From: Anaerolineales bacterium
Lineage (GTDB): Bacteria > Chloroflexota > Anaerolineae > Anaerolineales > Villigracilaceae
Direction of reading: 5' to 3'
Length of the DNA: 21,694 nt
Assembly: GCA_016928525.1 (NCBI GenBank)
Contig: JAFGKO010000343.1
Span: 1 to 21,694 of the forward strand
Under the pieces are notes generated by a model. It did not search any database and was not told the DNA's origin. It saw nothing but the letters and a program-made list of their open reading frames with translations. Each line of letters opens with the position of its first letter. Position 1 is the stretch's first letter. This document shows, one piece after another, positions 14,360-20,578 of the stretch. A program made the position numbers and the translations under genes.

Positions 14360-15586
14360 ATGAAATCTAAAAAACTGTTTCAAGCTTTCGTCTTTCTCGT
14401 AATGCTTCTCAGCATGGTCGGAAGCGCCCAGCCTGCGTATGCACAAGCTCCAGACCCGGTGATCGTCGTCCGTCAAATGACGTTTTGGGATGCCACCTAT
14501 ACCGGCTACGTGGACGCTGCCCGTTACGAGAAATGGCCGTTCGTATTCGATGCAACCTACGAATTCACCATCACCGTAACCCCAACGTCAGGCGATTTGG
14601 TTCCATTATTGATCCTTTTGGATAGCAGTGATACCGAAATCACCAGCGCCACAGGCACTCTGACCAGTACCCAACCTGCCGGAAACTACTCCGTGCAAGT
14701 CCAACCCGTATCAGGCAGCGGTTTCTACGAGCTCATGATCCGGCAAGTGGACAGCCAGCCTCAAGGAGCCGTATCCGTCGAAGTGACACCAACGAGTTTG
14801 ACGGTAGGTGAGGCTGCTGAGGTTACGGTAGGTTTGAACGAAGTGCCCGTCGAGGGATACGCGAGCGCTGAATTCACCTGCACTTACGATCCCACCCTGG
14901 TGCAGGTAAGCAATATCGTTGTAACGAGCCTCTTCGGCACCGATCCGGCTACGGCCATTTTTGGCCCACAGAATGGCAGTCTTATCGTTGCGATTGCAGG
15001 CAGTAACGGCCAAAAGGCTACTACCAATGGCCCAGCGTTCACCTTTACTGCCACTAGCCTATTGGTAGGTCAGGCAACCATTAGTTGCAGTGCGCGCGTG
15101 TCATTAGGGGATGATGGCCTTACAAACCTTCCTGCCACTAGCGCCATCCTGACCATCAATGATGTCGTACAGGAAGGCACCCTGGCCGGGCAGGTTCTTG
15201 CCAGCAAAGCAGTGACAGTCAACCTGTACAATCCTGATGACTCACTGGCCGCAACAGTGGCTGCGAATCCCGATGGGACCTTCAGCATGACGGCTCCTGC
15301 CGGATCTTACACTGTGGAAGCTACGGCCAGCGGCTTCCTCAGTGCCGAAGGGCCGGCTACCATTACCGCCGGGAATACCACTACCATGCCAACCATCAGC
15401 CTGGTTGCCGGTGACATTGACGGAAACGGCGTCATCGATCAATATGACGCTTTAACCATTGGTATTAACTACAATACCAGCACACCGGATGCTGCCGACT
15501 TGAATGCTGATGGCACCATCAACGTGCTCGATTTGGAAATTCTCGCCGCCAACTATCGACAAACTGGCCCGACAGCCTGGCAATAG
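14360..15586 (+). CDS. Secreted protein with cohesin and dockerin type I domains
   Basis: 408 residues. A signal peptide (1-30, cleavage near AYAQA) exports it. About 36-130 is a beta domain like bacterial pre-peptidase C-terminal modules. About 137-268 is a cohesin-like domain (VEVTPTSLTVGEAAEVTV ... FTCTYDPTLVQV ... ATISCSARVS). About 273-345 is a carboxypeptidase-regulatory-like beta fold (GQVLASKAVTVNLYNPDDS). A dockerin closes it at 349-402 with two calcium loops, DIDGNGVIDQYD and DLNADGTINVLD. Cohesins bind dockerins in extracellular assemblies. No enzyme domain is visible, so it is probably structural. AGGAGG precedes the ATG at 8 bases. Its C-terminal 370 residues are paralogous to the M23 protein two genes on; a membrane-anchored cohesin lies between them. 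Confidence 0.88.
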   Translation: MKSKKLFQAFVFLVMLLSMVGSAQPAYAQAPDPVIVVRQMTFWDATYTGYVDAARYEKWPFVFDATYEFTITVTPTSGDLVPLLILLDSSDTEITSATGTLTSTQPAGNYSVQVQPVSGSGFYELMIRQVDSQPQGAVSVEVTPTSLTVGEAAEVTVGLNEVPVEGYASAEFTCTYDPTLVQVSNIVVTSLFGTDPATAIFGPQNGSLIVAIAGSNGQKATTNGPAFTFTATSLLVGQATISCSARVSLGDDGLTNLPATSAILTINDVVQEGTLAGQVLASKAVTVNLYNPDDSLAATVAANPDGTFSMTAPAGSYTVEATASGFLSAEGPATITAGNTTTMPTISLVAGDIDGNGVIDQYDALTIGINYNTSTPDAADLNADGTINVLDLEILAANYRQTGPTAWQ

Positions 15587-15608
15587 TACTGACACTGTTT
15601 AAGCCAAT

Positions 15609-15636
15609 TAGGGGCGTACGAATACGTACGCCCCTA
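15609..15636 (+). repeat. Perfect 28-base palindrome before the anchored cohesin gene
   Basis: TAGGGGCGTACG (15609-15620) pairs perfectly with CGTACGCCCCTA (15625-15636) around loop AATA. No T-tract follows. It ends three bases before the start codon at 15640 and would occupy the space where a Shine-Dalgarno is expected. It may be a small dispersed repeat, a processing site or a translational control hairpin. Confidence 0.75.
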
Positions 15637-15639
15637 TCC

Positions 15640-16302
15640 ATGATAAAACTCATGAAACCAGTTCCTGCTTTTATTATCGCTCTTATTCTGATATTTTCCT
15701 CTGTGTTCGTTGTCAACGCTCAGGCTGCCGAAAGTATTTGGCTTACGGCCAATACTTTGGTATACAAAACAGGGGAAACCGTCACCGTTAAAGTCAATGC
15801 GGTCTCCAGCACACCCATCCAGGGATTCACGTTTCAAATCCGCTACGATCCTGCCTGCCTGCAACCGATCAATGCGACCAGTCCGATCCCCGGCATGAAC
15901 GGCTTATCCCTTCCGCAAAACTCCGGCCTGGTAGATGCTTCTTTTGCCAGTACGACGCCTCAAACTGTAAACGGCGTGCTGGCCGAGGTGCACTTTCTAA
16001 CGCTGGCAGGTTGTCAAACCAATCTCACACTTGAGAGCGCATCCCTCGCAATCCGGAATGAATCGGGGTTTGCCGCTCCGCTCGCTGGTGTTACTGTAGG
16101 CGAAAAGAACGTTGGTTTGGTGATCGACAAATCAGCAGGAGTACCTTCAACACCCCCTGTTTATGGAACACCTCTCGCGCTGGGAACGTCACCTTCCGAA
16201 ACAAAAGACTCCGCCGTGATACCCGCATTGCTGATTTTGGCTCTGGCAGTTGGAGGCATCATCGTTGGTGTCTTTGTTGCGATCAAACTTTTGCGAAGAT
16301 AA
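15640..16302 (+). CDS. Membrane-anchored cohesin-domain protein (surface scaffold candidate)
   Basis: 220 residues. The signal peptide covers about 1-30 (ALILIFSSVFVVNAQA). A single cohesin-like domain at about 31-165 shows SIWLTANTLVYKTGETVTVKV, GFTFQIRYDPACLQPI and VNGVLAEVHFLTLAG. A Pro/Ser/Thr-rich linker (about 168-190) leads to one transmembrane helix (ALLILALAVGGIIVGVFVAI) and the basic tail KLLRR. The cohesin therefore faces outward, tethered to the membrane, the usual layout of an anchoring scaffoldin. Its neighbours on both sides each carry a dockerin and are the natural ligands. An in-frame ATG at 15652 is also possible; neither start has a Shine-Dalgarno, and a perfect hairpin ends just upstream. 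Domain calls are firm; the pairing is inference. Confidence 0.85.
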   Translation: MIKLMKPVPAFIIALILIFSSVFVVNAQAAESIWLTANTLVYKTGETVTVKVNAVSSTPIQGFTFQIRYDPACLQPINATSPIPGMNGLSLPQNSGLVDASFASTTPQTVNGVLAEVHFLTLAGCQTNLTLESASLAIRNESGFAAPLAGVTVGEKNVGLVIDKSAGVPSTPPVYGTPLALGTSPSETKDSAVIPALLILALAVGGIIVGVFVAIKLLRR

Positions 16303-16350
16303 TCCGTTAGCACTTTTATTGGGTATCAATCCAGTGAGGAGGACACAACC

Positions 16351-18183
16351 GTGAAATTCAAAAATTTGTTTCGCGTTATCGTCCTGTTAGCTTTGTTGAG
16401 CTCCTCTATCCCTGTCTACAATGTCAACGCGCAGGTCGCACTTCCCCCAGTGGATATGTTCCAATTGCCCTGGCAACAGGGGGAAGCCTGGATTGCCCTG
16501 GATGGCTTTGATGATGGCACCAAACGGCCTTTGACCAGTCCGCACAATTACCTCAATGGTGGGGCGGTGGACTTTACGCCAAATAAAGATGTCCATATAG
16601 GGGTTGACACGTCCAATTTCTGGGTGACCGCTGCCGCCGCCGGAACAGTTATCGTAGTATCCAGTTGCCATATAAAAATCAGCCACGAAAATGGTTGGAT
16701 AACAGAATACCAACACCTGGGTAACATCCAGGTTATATTGGGAGAGTCTGTGTACCGTAATCAGCGCATAGGGGTAATCCATGACAACATCGGGGTACAG
16801 GTATGCCCCGGGAATGTCTCCCCTTACCCGCATTTACATTTTTCCTTGAGACCCACGATGAGAAACGTGACTTTTGCGGGCTGGTTACTCACTTATGATC
16901 CCCTTCAAAATAAGACGATATTTTCAAGAGGTGGCCAAAATATCGAAACCTGGTCTTATATCCCTATCTTGAATGCGCCAGAGCTTCAAATCGTCTTGCG
17001 CGAGCAGATTACCTGGGATATCCTCTACGACGGCAGCGTGGACACTTACCGCTACGAAAGATGGCCGTTCACCCTCACCGAGACTCAAAGTTTCACGTTG
17101 ACCGCAACTCCAACCACGAGCGGCCTGGTTCCGTTACTCCTGCTACTAGACGCCAACGGAAATGAGATCGCACGGGGCACAGGTACGTTGAATAGCACCC
17201 AACCCGCTGGCAATTATTTCGTCCAGGTGCAGCCGCAGGCAGGGCAAGGTTTCTATAATTTGCTCTTGCAAAAGATCGTTCTACCCGAACCCACCGATCC
17301 CTATGTGTCAACGATTGTGGTGCCGCCAAGCATAGAGGTAGGTGAAACGGCCCTGGTCACTGTGAGCCTCGGAAATGTGCCTCCCACAGGATACACCAGC
17401 GCTGAGTTCACCTGTACCTATAATGCTACTCTGGTTAGAACCAGCAACATCATTGTGACCAATCGCTTTGGGACGGACTCTGCTACAGCTATCCATGATC
17501 CGCAAAACGGCAGTTTCATCGTTGCGATAGCGGGCACAAATGGCAAGCGAGCAACCACCAGCGGCCCTGTGTTTACCTTTAATGTCACAGGCCTACAAGT
17601 GGGACAAACCCCGATCGAATGCCAGGCGCGTGTTTCAAGCGGAGATGGCGTTCTCTCGGATCTCATAGCTGTGAACACTACTTTGACCATAGTGGATGCT
17701 GCGCCCACGTCTGTGCCTATATCGGCTTCATCTTTCCCTGTGCCCGCACCCGAGTTCTACACTGTAAACTCACCAGTTCTTACCGGGCAGGTTTTTGCCA
17801 GCAAACCTGTCACAGTCAGTTTATATAATCCTGACAACTCCCTGGCCACCTCGGCTCCCGTCGATGCCAATGGGAAATTCAACCTGACGGCCCCTGCCGG
17901 GAACTATACCGTTGTGGCTGCTGCCAGTGGTTTTCTGAATGCCCAAGGTCCGGCTACGTTAAACGCCGAGGAAACCAGCACAAAGACAGCTGTGAATCTC
18001 CTGGCCGGAGATATAGATGGAAATAGTGTCATCGATCAATTGGATGCCCTGACCATCGGTATGAGCTACAATACGACTACTCCAGAAGCCTCGGATTTGA
18101 ATAACGACGGTGTCATCAATGTGCTTGACCTTCAGGCGCTGGCCAGCAACTATCGAGCCTCTGGCGCATTAGACTGGCCATAA
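16351..18183 (+). CDS. Secreted M23-family peptidase with cohesin and dockerin domains
   Basis: 610 residues from a GTG at 16351, with GAGGAGG 8 bases upstream. Signal peptide about 1-27. Residues 40-190 form an M23 (lysostaphin/LytM-type) zinc peptidase: SPHNYLNGGAVDF (His65, Asp74), EYQHLGNIQVILGESV (His122) and YPHLHFSLR (His161, His163). All metal and catalytic residues appear present. Such enzymes cut peptidoglycan or Gly-rich peptides outside the cell; the spaced H...D arrangement looks closer to M23A than to LytM. From about 212 it matches the 408-residue protein upstream: beta module, cohesin, regulatory-like fold, and a dockerin with DIDGNSVIDQLD and DLNNDGVINVLD. A Ser/Pro-rich insert near 460-475 is absent from the paralogue. 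A terminator follows. Cell-wall or prey-wall cutting is inference. Confidence 0.88.
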   Translation: MKFKNLFRVIVLLALLSSSIPVYNVNAQVALPPVDMFQLPWQQGEAWIALDGFDDGTKRPLTSPHNYLNGGAVDFTPNKDVHIGVDTSNFWVTAAAAGTVIVVSSCHIKISHENGWITEYQHLGNIQVILGESVYRNQRIGVIHDNIGVQVCPGNVSPYPHLHFSLRPTMRNVTFAGWLLTYDPLQNKTIFSRGGQNIETWSYIPILNAPELQIVLREQITWDILYDGSVDTYRYERWPFTLTETQSFTLTATPTTSGLVPLLLLLDANGNEIARGTGTLNSTQPAGNYFVQVQPQAGQGFYNLLLQKIVLPEPTDPYVSTIVVPPSIEVGETALVTVSLGNVPPTGYTSAEFTCTYNATLVRTSNIIVTNRFGTDSATAIHDPQNGSFIVAIAGTNGKRATTSGPVFTFNVTGLQVGQTPIECQARVSSGDGVLSDLIAVNTTLTIVDAAPTSVPISASSFPVPAPEFYTVNSPVLTGQVFASKPVTVSLYNPDNSLATSAPVDANGKFNLTAPAGNYTVVAAASGFLNAQGPATLNAEETSTKTAVNLLAGDIDGNSVIDQLDALTIGMSYNTTTPEASDLNNDGVINVLDLQALASNYRASGALDWP

Positions 18184-18206
18184 TTCTGTATTAGGATTGC
18201 AAGAAA

Positions 18207-18239
18207 GACCGAGAGCAAAAGCCCTCGGCCTTTTTTTAT
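18207..18239 (+). terminator. Intrinsic terminator of the cohesin/dockerin cluster
   Basis: CCGAG-AGC around AAAA pairs with GC-CCTCGG (18209-18228), followed by TTTTTTTATT. It lies 25 bases after the M23 gene stop and closes the three-gene unit. The 130 bases after it up to the next gene hold no clear promoter. Confidence 0.85.
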
Positions 18240-18371
18240 TTACGAAGTATCCCTCCAACAAGATAATAACGGAGACTAGCAAAATTCATCATCCTCATAT
18301 TCCTTTAATCCACCACCAATATACTGTCTGTAGCCTTATTGAGCAGTAGCCTGACTTTAGGAGTAGTGGCC

Positions 18372-19148
18372 ATGAAAATTCCCCGAAGTATCTTCGCGTT
18401 GACCCTCATCTTGACCGTGCTAGCTGCTTGCAACTCAGTTGTCAGCAGCCCGGTAACAGAACCAAGCATCCCGGCTACAGAGGCTGTTCCAACGGCAGCA
18501 GACCCATCGTCCTCGAGCGAAGCGGAAGCATCCCCTACAGCGGCCCCAACCGCGGAGGCGGAACCGGTTCAAACGGAAGAACAGGCTGTCCTGTCTGCAT
18601 TTTCTGCACCGGCGACTGCAACTGGGGAGCTGCTGATCCTATACGGGCATGTGCTGGATAGAAATGGGCAGCCACTCAGCGGGTACGCGGTGGAAATTTG
18701 GCAGGTGGACGCGAACGGCATTTATGACCATCCGGGCGACTCTAATACGGCAAGACGTGATATGGGCTTCCAGTTTTACGGCACGGCGCTAACGGACGAT
18801 AACGGGCTGTTTGCTTTTCGCACGATCATGCCGGCGCGTTATGAGCCACGACCCAGACATATCCACTTCAAGGTCAAAAAAGACGGAGCGGCAGTGCTGA
18901 CCTCGCAGTTCTACTTTACGGGTGACGTGGACGCCGGGCAACTGGGCTCGGCCGGGGAAATGCTGCTGCTGGACATAGTCGATGCGCAGGATGCCAGCGG
19001 AAGTGTGGTGAAGCTGGCATTCAAAGATATCGTGGTAGAGGCTGGCGCTGGCGGAAATCTGACCCTGACCCCTTCGCAGACCGAAGGACCGTATTATCCG
19101 GTGGCAGATGTGGCTCAGTTCGACAACAATCTGGCGAGTGTACAGTGA
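18372..19148 (+). CDS. Lipoprotein, intradiol ring-cleavage dioxygenase-like, with permuted N-terminal motif
   Basis: 258 residues from the ATG at 18372 (AGGAG 8 bases upstream; an in-frame TTG at 18339 is less likely). The lipobox LAAC puts the lipidated Cys at 20, then a Ser/Ala/Thr/Pro-rich linker runs to about 80. About 86-225 is the intradiol dioxygenase fold: GHVLDRNGQPLSGYAVEIWQ, GIYDH (Tyr118), TIMPARYEPR (Tyr157) and RHIHFKV (His163, His165), which supply the Tyr2-His2 iron site. These enzymes cleave catechols between the hydroxyls. The family's usual N-terminal block (TPSQTEGPYYP, 233-243, and VAQFDNNL) instead forms the last 25 residues, as in a circular permutation. No aromatic-degradation genes are nearby. 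The family call is firm; activity and substrate are unknown. Confidence 0.85.
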   Translation: MKIPRSIFALTLILTVLAACNSVVSSPVTEPSIPATEAVPTAADPSSSSEAEASPTAAPTAEAEPVQTEEQAVLSAFSAPATATGELLILYGHVLDRNGQPLSGYAVEIWQVDANGIYDHPGDSNTARRDMGFQFYGTALTDDNGLFAFRTIMPARYEPRPRHIHFKVKKDGAAVLTSQFYFTGDVDAGQLGSAGEMLLLDIVDAQDASGSVVKLAFKDIVVEAGAGGNLTLTPSQTEGPYYPVADVAQFDNNLASVQ

Positions 19149-19235
19149 AAAATCTTGAATGTGATTATGCTGGAACATGTTCATTTCGGCCAAGGAATGT
19201 AAACGACAGGTGTTGCTTCTCTCTTTCGGAAATCT

Positions 19236-19293
19236 ATGAACATCAACGATTACCGAACCAAGTCCCGTAAGACCGCCAAATACCCGGCCATTA
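19236..19293 (+). pseudogene. 5' fragment of a MazG-like gene
   Basis: ATG at 19236 begins MNINDYRTKSRKTAKYPAI, which matches the start of the intact MazG-like protein at 20129 (MNFNDYQQKSRKTAKYPTI) at both protein and DNA level. The likeness stops at about 19293; the frame then runs six more codons to a stop at 19311-19313. The remainder of a MazG domain is missing, so this is a remnant. The antitoxin-toxin pair starts immediately after the break. Confidence 0.8.
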
Positions 19294-19301
19294 GGTTGAG
19301 G

Positions 19302-19348
19302 AGTATGCTATAATTCAGAAAGTATGACTTTCCGTAGAGTATGACTTT
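19302..19348 (+). promoter_or_regulatory. Extended -10 promoter and direct-repeat operator of the toxin-antitoxin pair
   Basis: TGCTATAAT (TATAAT at 19309-19314) is an extended -10 promoter with no clear -35. Downstream, AGTATGACTTT occurs at 19321-19331 and again at 19338-19348, and a partial copy (AGTATG) is at 19302-19307. Repeats spaced 17 and 19 bases apart around the transcription start fit autoregulation by the AbrB-type antitoxin. Confidence 0.65.
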
Positions 19349-19360
19349 TTGGAGGTAGCT

Positions 19361-19636
19361 ATGACCGAAACTGTGCGTGTACAGGCCAAGGGGCAGGTCA
19401 CCATCCCGACCAAAATCCGCAGGAAACTAAACTTGCAGCAGGGAGATCTGGTTTCTTTTGTAGAGACCAAGGATGGTGTTCTAATCAAACCGGCCGAAGT
19501 GCTCTTAACCGAAACCCTGGATGAAATAGGAAAAGCACTAAAAGAAGAAGGCATCACATTGGAAGAATGGATCGAGCGCGGACGTGAAATCCGCGGTCAA
19601 TTGCTTGAAGAGATGTATGGCCTGAAAGACGAATGA
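19361..19636 (+). CDS. AbrB/MazE-type antitoxin
   Basis: 91 residues. The N-terminal swapped-hairpin DNA-binding domain of the AbrB/MazE/VapB kind is clear: VRVQAKGQVTIPTKIRRKLNLQQGDLVSFVETKDGVLIKP. The C-terminal half (about 50-91) is a charged helix that would bind and neutralise the toxin. The ATG at 19361 has GGAGG at 5 bases; an in-frame TTG at 19349 overlaps that ribosome site and is unlikely. Its stop overlaps the toxin start (ATGA), the usual coupling that makes antitoxin first. The direct repeats upstream are its likely operator. Confidence 0.92.
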   Translation: MTETVRVQAKGQVTIPTKIRRKLNLQQGDLVSFVETKDGVLIKPAEVLLTETLDEIGKALKEEGITLEEWIERGREIRGQLLEEMYGLKDE

Positions 19637-20061
19637 AAGCACGCATCTTCATCGATTCCAGCGTTCTGTTCAGCGCTGCTAACTCCAAACGAGGTCATTC
19701 ACGTGACCTCGTTATCATGAGCGCAAGGGGAGAACTTGTCCTTGTTTTGAGCCACTATGTTCTCGAAGAAACGCGACGGAACCTTGCCAATCTGAAAGAA
19801 CCAAAAGATATAGAATTGGAGCTCCTCCTATCCAAGGCTGAAGTAGAAATCGCCACAGTTGATAAGGATGATGTCTTGCATGCAGCGCAAATAACCGTTT
19901 TAAAAGATGCACCAATTATCGCTGCTGCCAAAAAGGCCAAAGTAACCATACTGGTTTCATTAGATCGAAAGCATATCCTTAGACGCCCGGATTTAGAAAC
20001 CTACATCAACGCTCCCATTTTGACACCCAAAGAAGCGTTCCAGAAAATCAAAACATCCTGA
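19633..20061 (+). CDS. PIN-domain toxin, VapC-like
   Basis: 142 residues, a typical size for a PIN RNase toxin. Acidic residues expected at the metal site are Asp8 (IFIDSSVLF), Glu45 or Glu46 (LEETRRN), Asp92 (LKDAPIIAAA) and Asp111 (LVSLDRKH). Such toxins cut tRNA, rRNA or mRNA when the antitoxin is degraded. It is translationally coupled to the AbrB-type antitoxin by a 4-base overlap. The pair lies between a broken and an intact MazG-like gene. The RNA target cannot be predicted from sequence. Confidence 0.92.
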   Translation: MKARIFIDSSVLFSAANSKRGHSRDLVIMSARGELVLVLSHYVLEETRRNLANLKEPKDIELELLLSKAEVEIATVDKDDVLHAAQITVLKDAPIIAAAKKAKVTILVSLDRKHILRRPDLETYINAPILTPKEAFQKIKTS

Positions 20062-20128
20062 TAGCCCTCCTCAAAAATCCAACTTACTTGTACCTGCAAG
20101 GGTATCTCCGTTCATCTCCGGTGAATTC

Positions 20129-20458
20129 ATGAATTTCAACGACTACCAACAAAAATCCCGCAAGACCGCCAAATACCCCACCATCGGGCACCCGGTGATT
20201 TATCCTACCCTTGGGCTGGTCAACGAGGCCGGGGAAGTGGCCGGCAAGATCAAGAAAGTTTTCCGCGACAAAGGGGGCGAGATCAGCGAGGAGACGAAGT
20301 CCGCGCTCAAGGCTGAACTGGGCGACGTGCTGTGGTATATTGCTCAAGTATGCACTGAACTCGATCTGTCACTTGATGAAGTGGCCGAGTACAACATTGC
20401 CAAACTCTACGACCGGCTTGAACGAGGTAAGATTCGGGGGGATGGGGATGACAGGTAA
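20129..20458 (+). CDS. MazG-like nucleotide pyrophosphohydrolase
   Basis: 109 residues, a single MazG-type all-alpha NTP pyrophosphohydrolase domain. The metal-binding pattern is EAGEVAGKIKKVF (Glu33, Glu36) and ELGDVLWYIAQ (Glu63, Asp66). Such enzymes hydrolyse (d)NTPs to monophosphate and pyrophosphate, for house-cleaning of altered nucleotides or lowering nucleotide pools. The ribosome site is weak (GGTG, 7 bases upstream). Its first 19 codons are duplicated in the fragment at 19236. No promoter is obvious in the 67-base gap after the toxin gene, so it may be read from the toxin-antitoxin promoter. The short C-terminal tail (IRGDGDDR) is polar. Confidence 0.93.
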   Translation: MNFNDYQQKSRKTAKYPTIGHPVIYPTLGLVNEAGEVAGKIKKVFRDKGGEISEETKSALKAELGDVLWYIAQVCTELDLSLDEVAEYNIAKLYDRLERGKIRGDGDDR

Positions 20459-20505
20459 GCTGATAGCTCTCAGCATCGTAAGAAAACTCTAACCTTTTTC
20501 CTACG

Positions 20506-20558
20506 TTGACTCTCATTGCTTTTTGGTACAATCAAACTTGACAGTTCCTGTCTGATTG
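20506..20558 (+). promoter_or_regulatory. clpC promoter with leader dyad
   Basis: TTGACT (20506-20511), a short 15-base spacer and TACAAT (20527-20532). Downstream, CAATCA (20529-20534) pairs with TGATTG (20553-20558) and, inside, GACAG (20540-20544) with CTGTC (20548-20552). The dyad overlaps the -10 box and ends just before AGGAG (20563-20567). It could be an operator or a leader hairpin. It is neither a CIRCE element nor a CtsR direct repeat. Confidence 0.6.
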
Positions 20559-20578
20559 AAGTAGGAGATTACATAAAA

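Noticed and set aside
19173..19182. GAACATGTTC palindrome as a LexA box
   Set aside because: The Gram-positive LexA site needs four bases between GAAC and GTTC; here there are two, and no repair gene follows.
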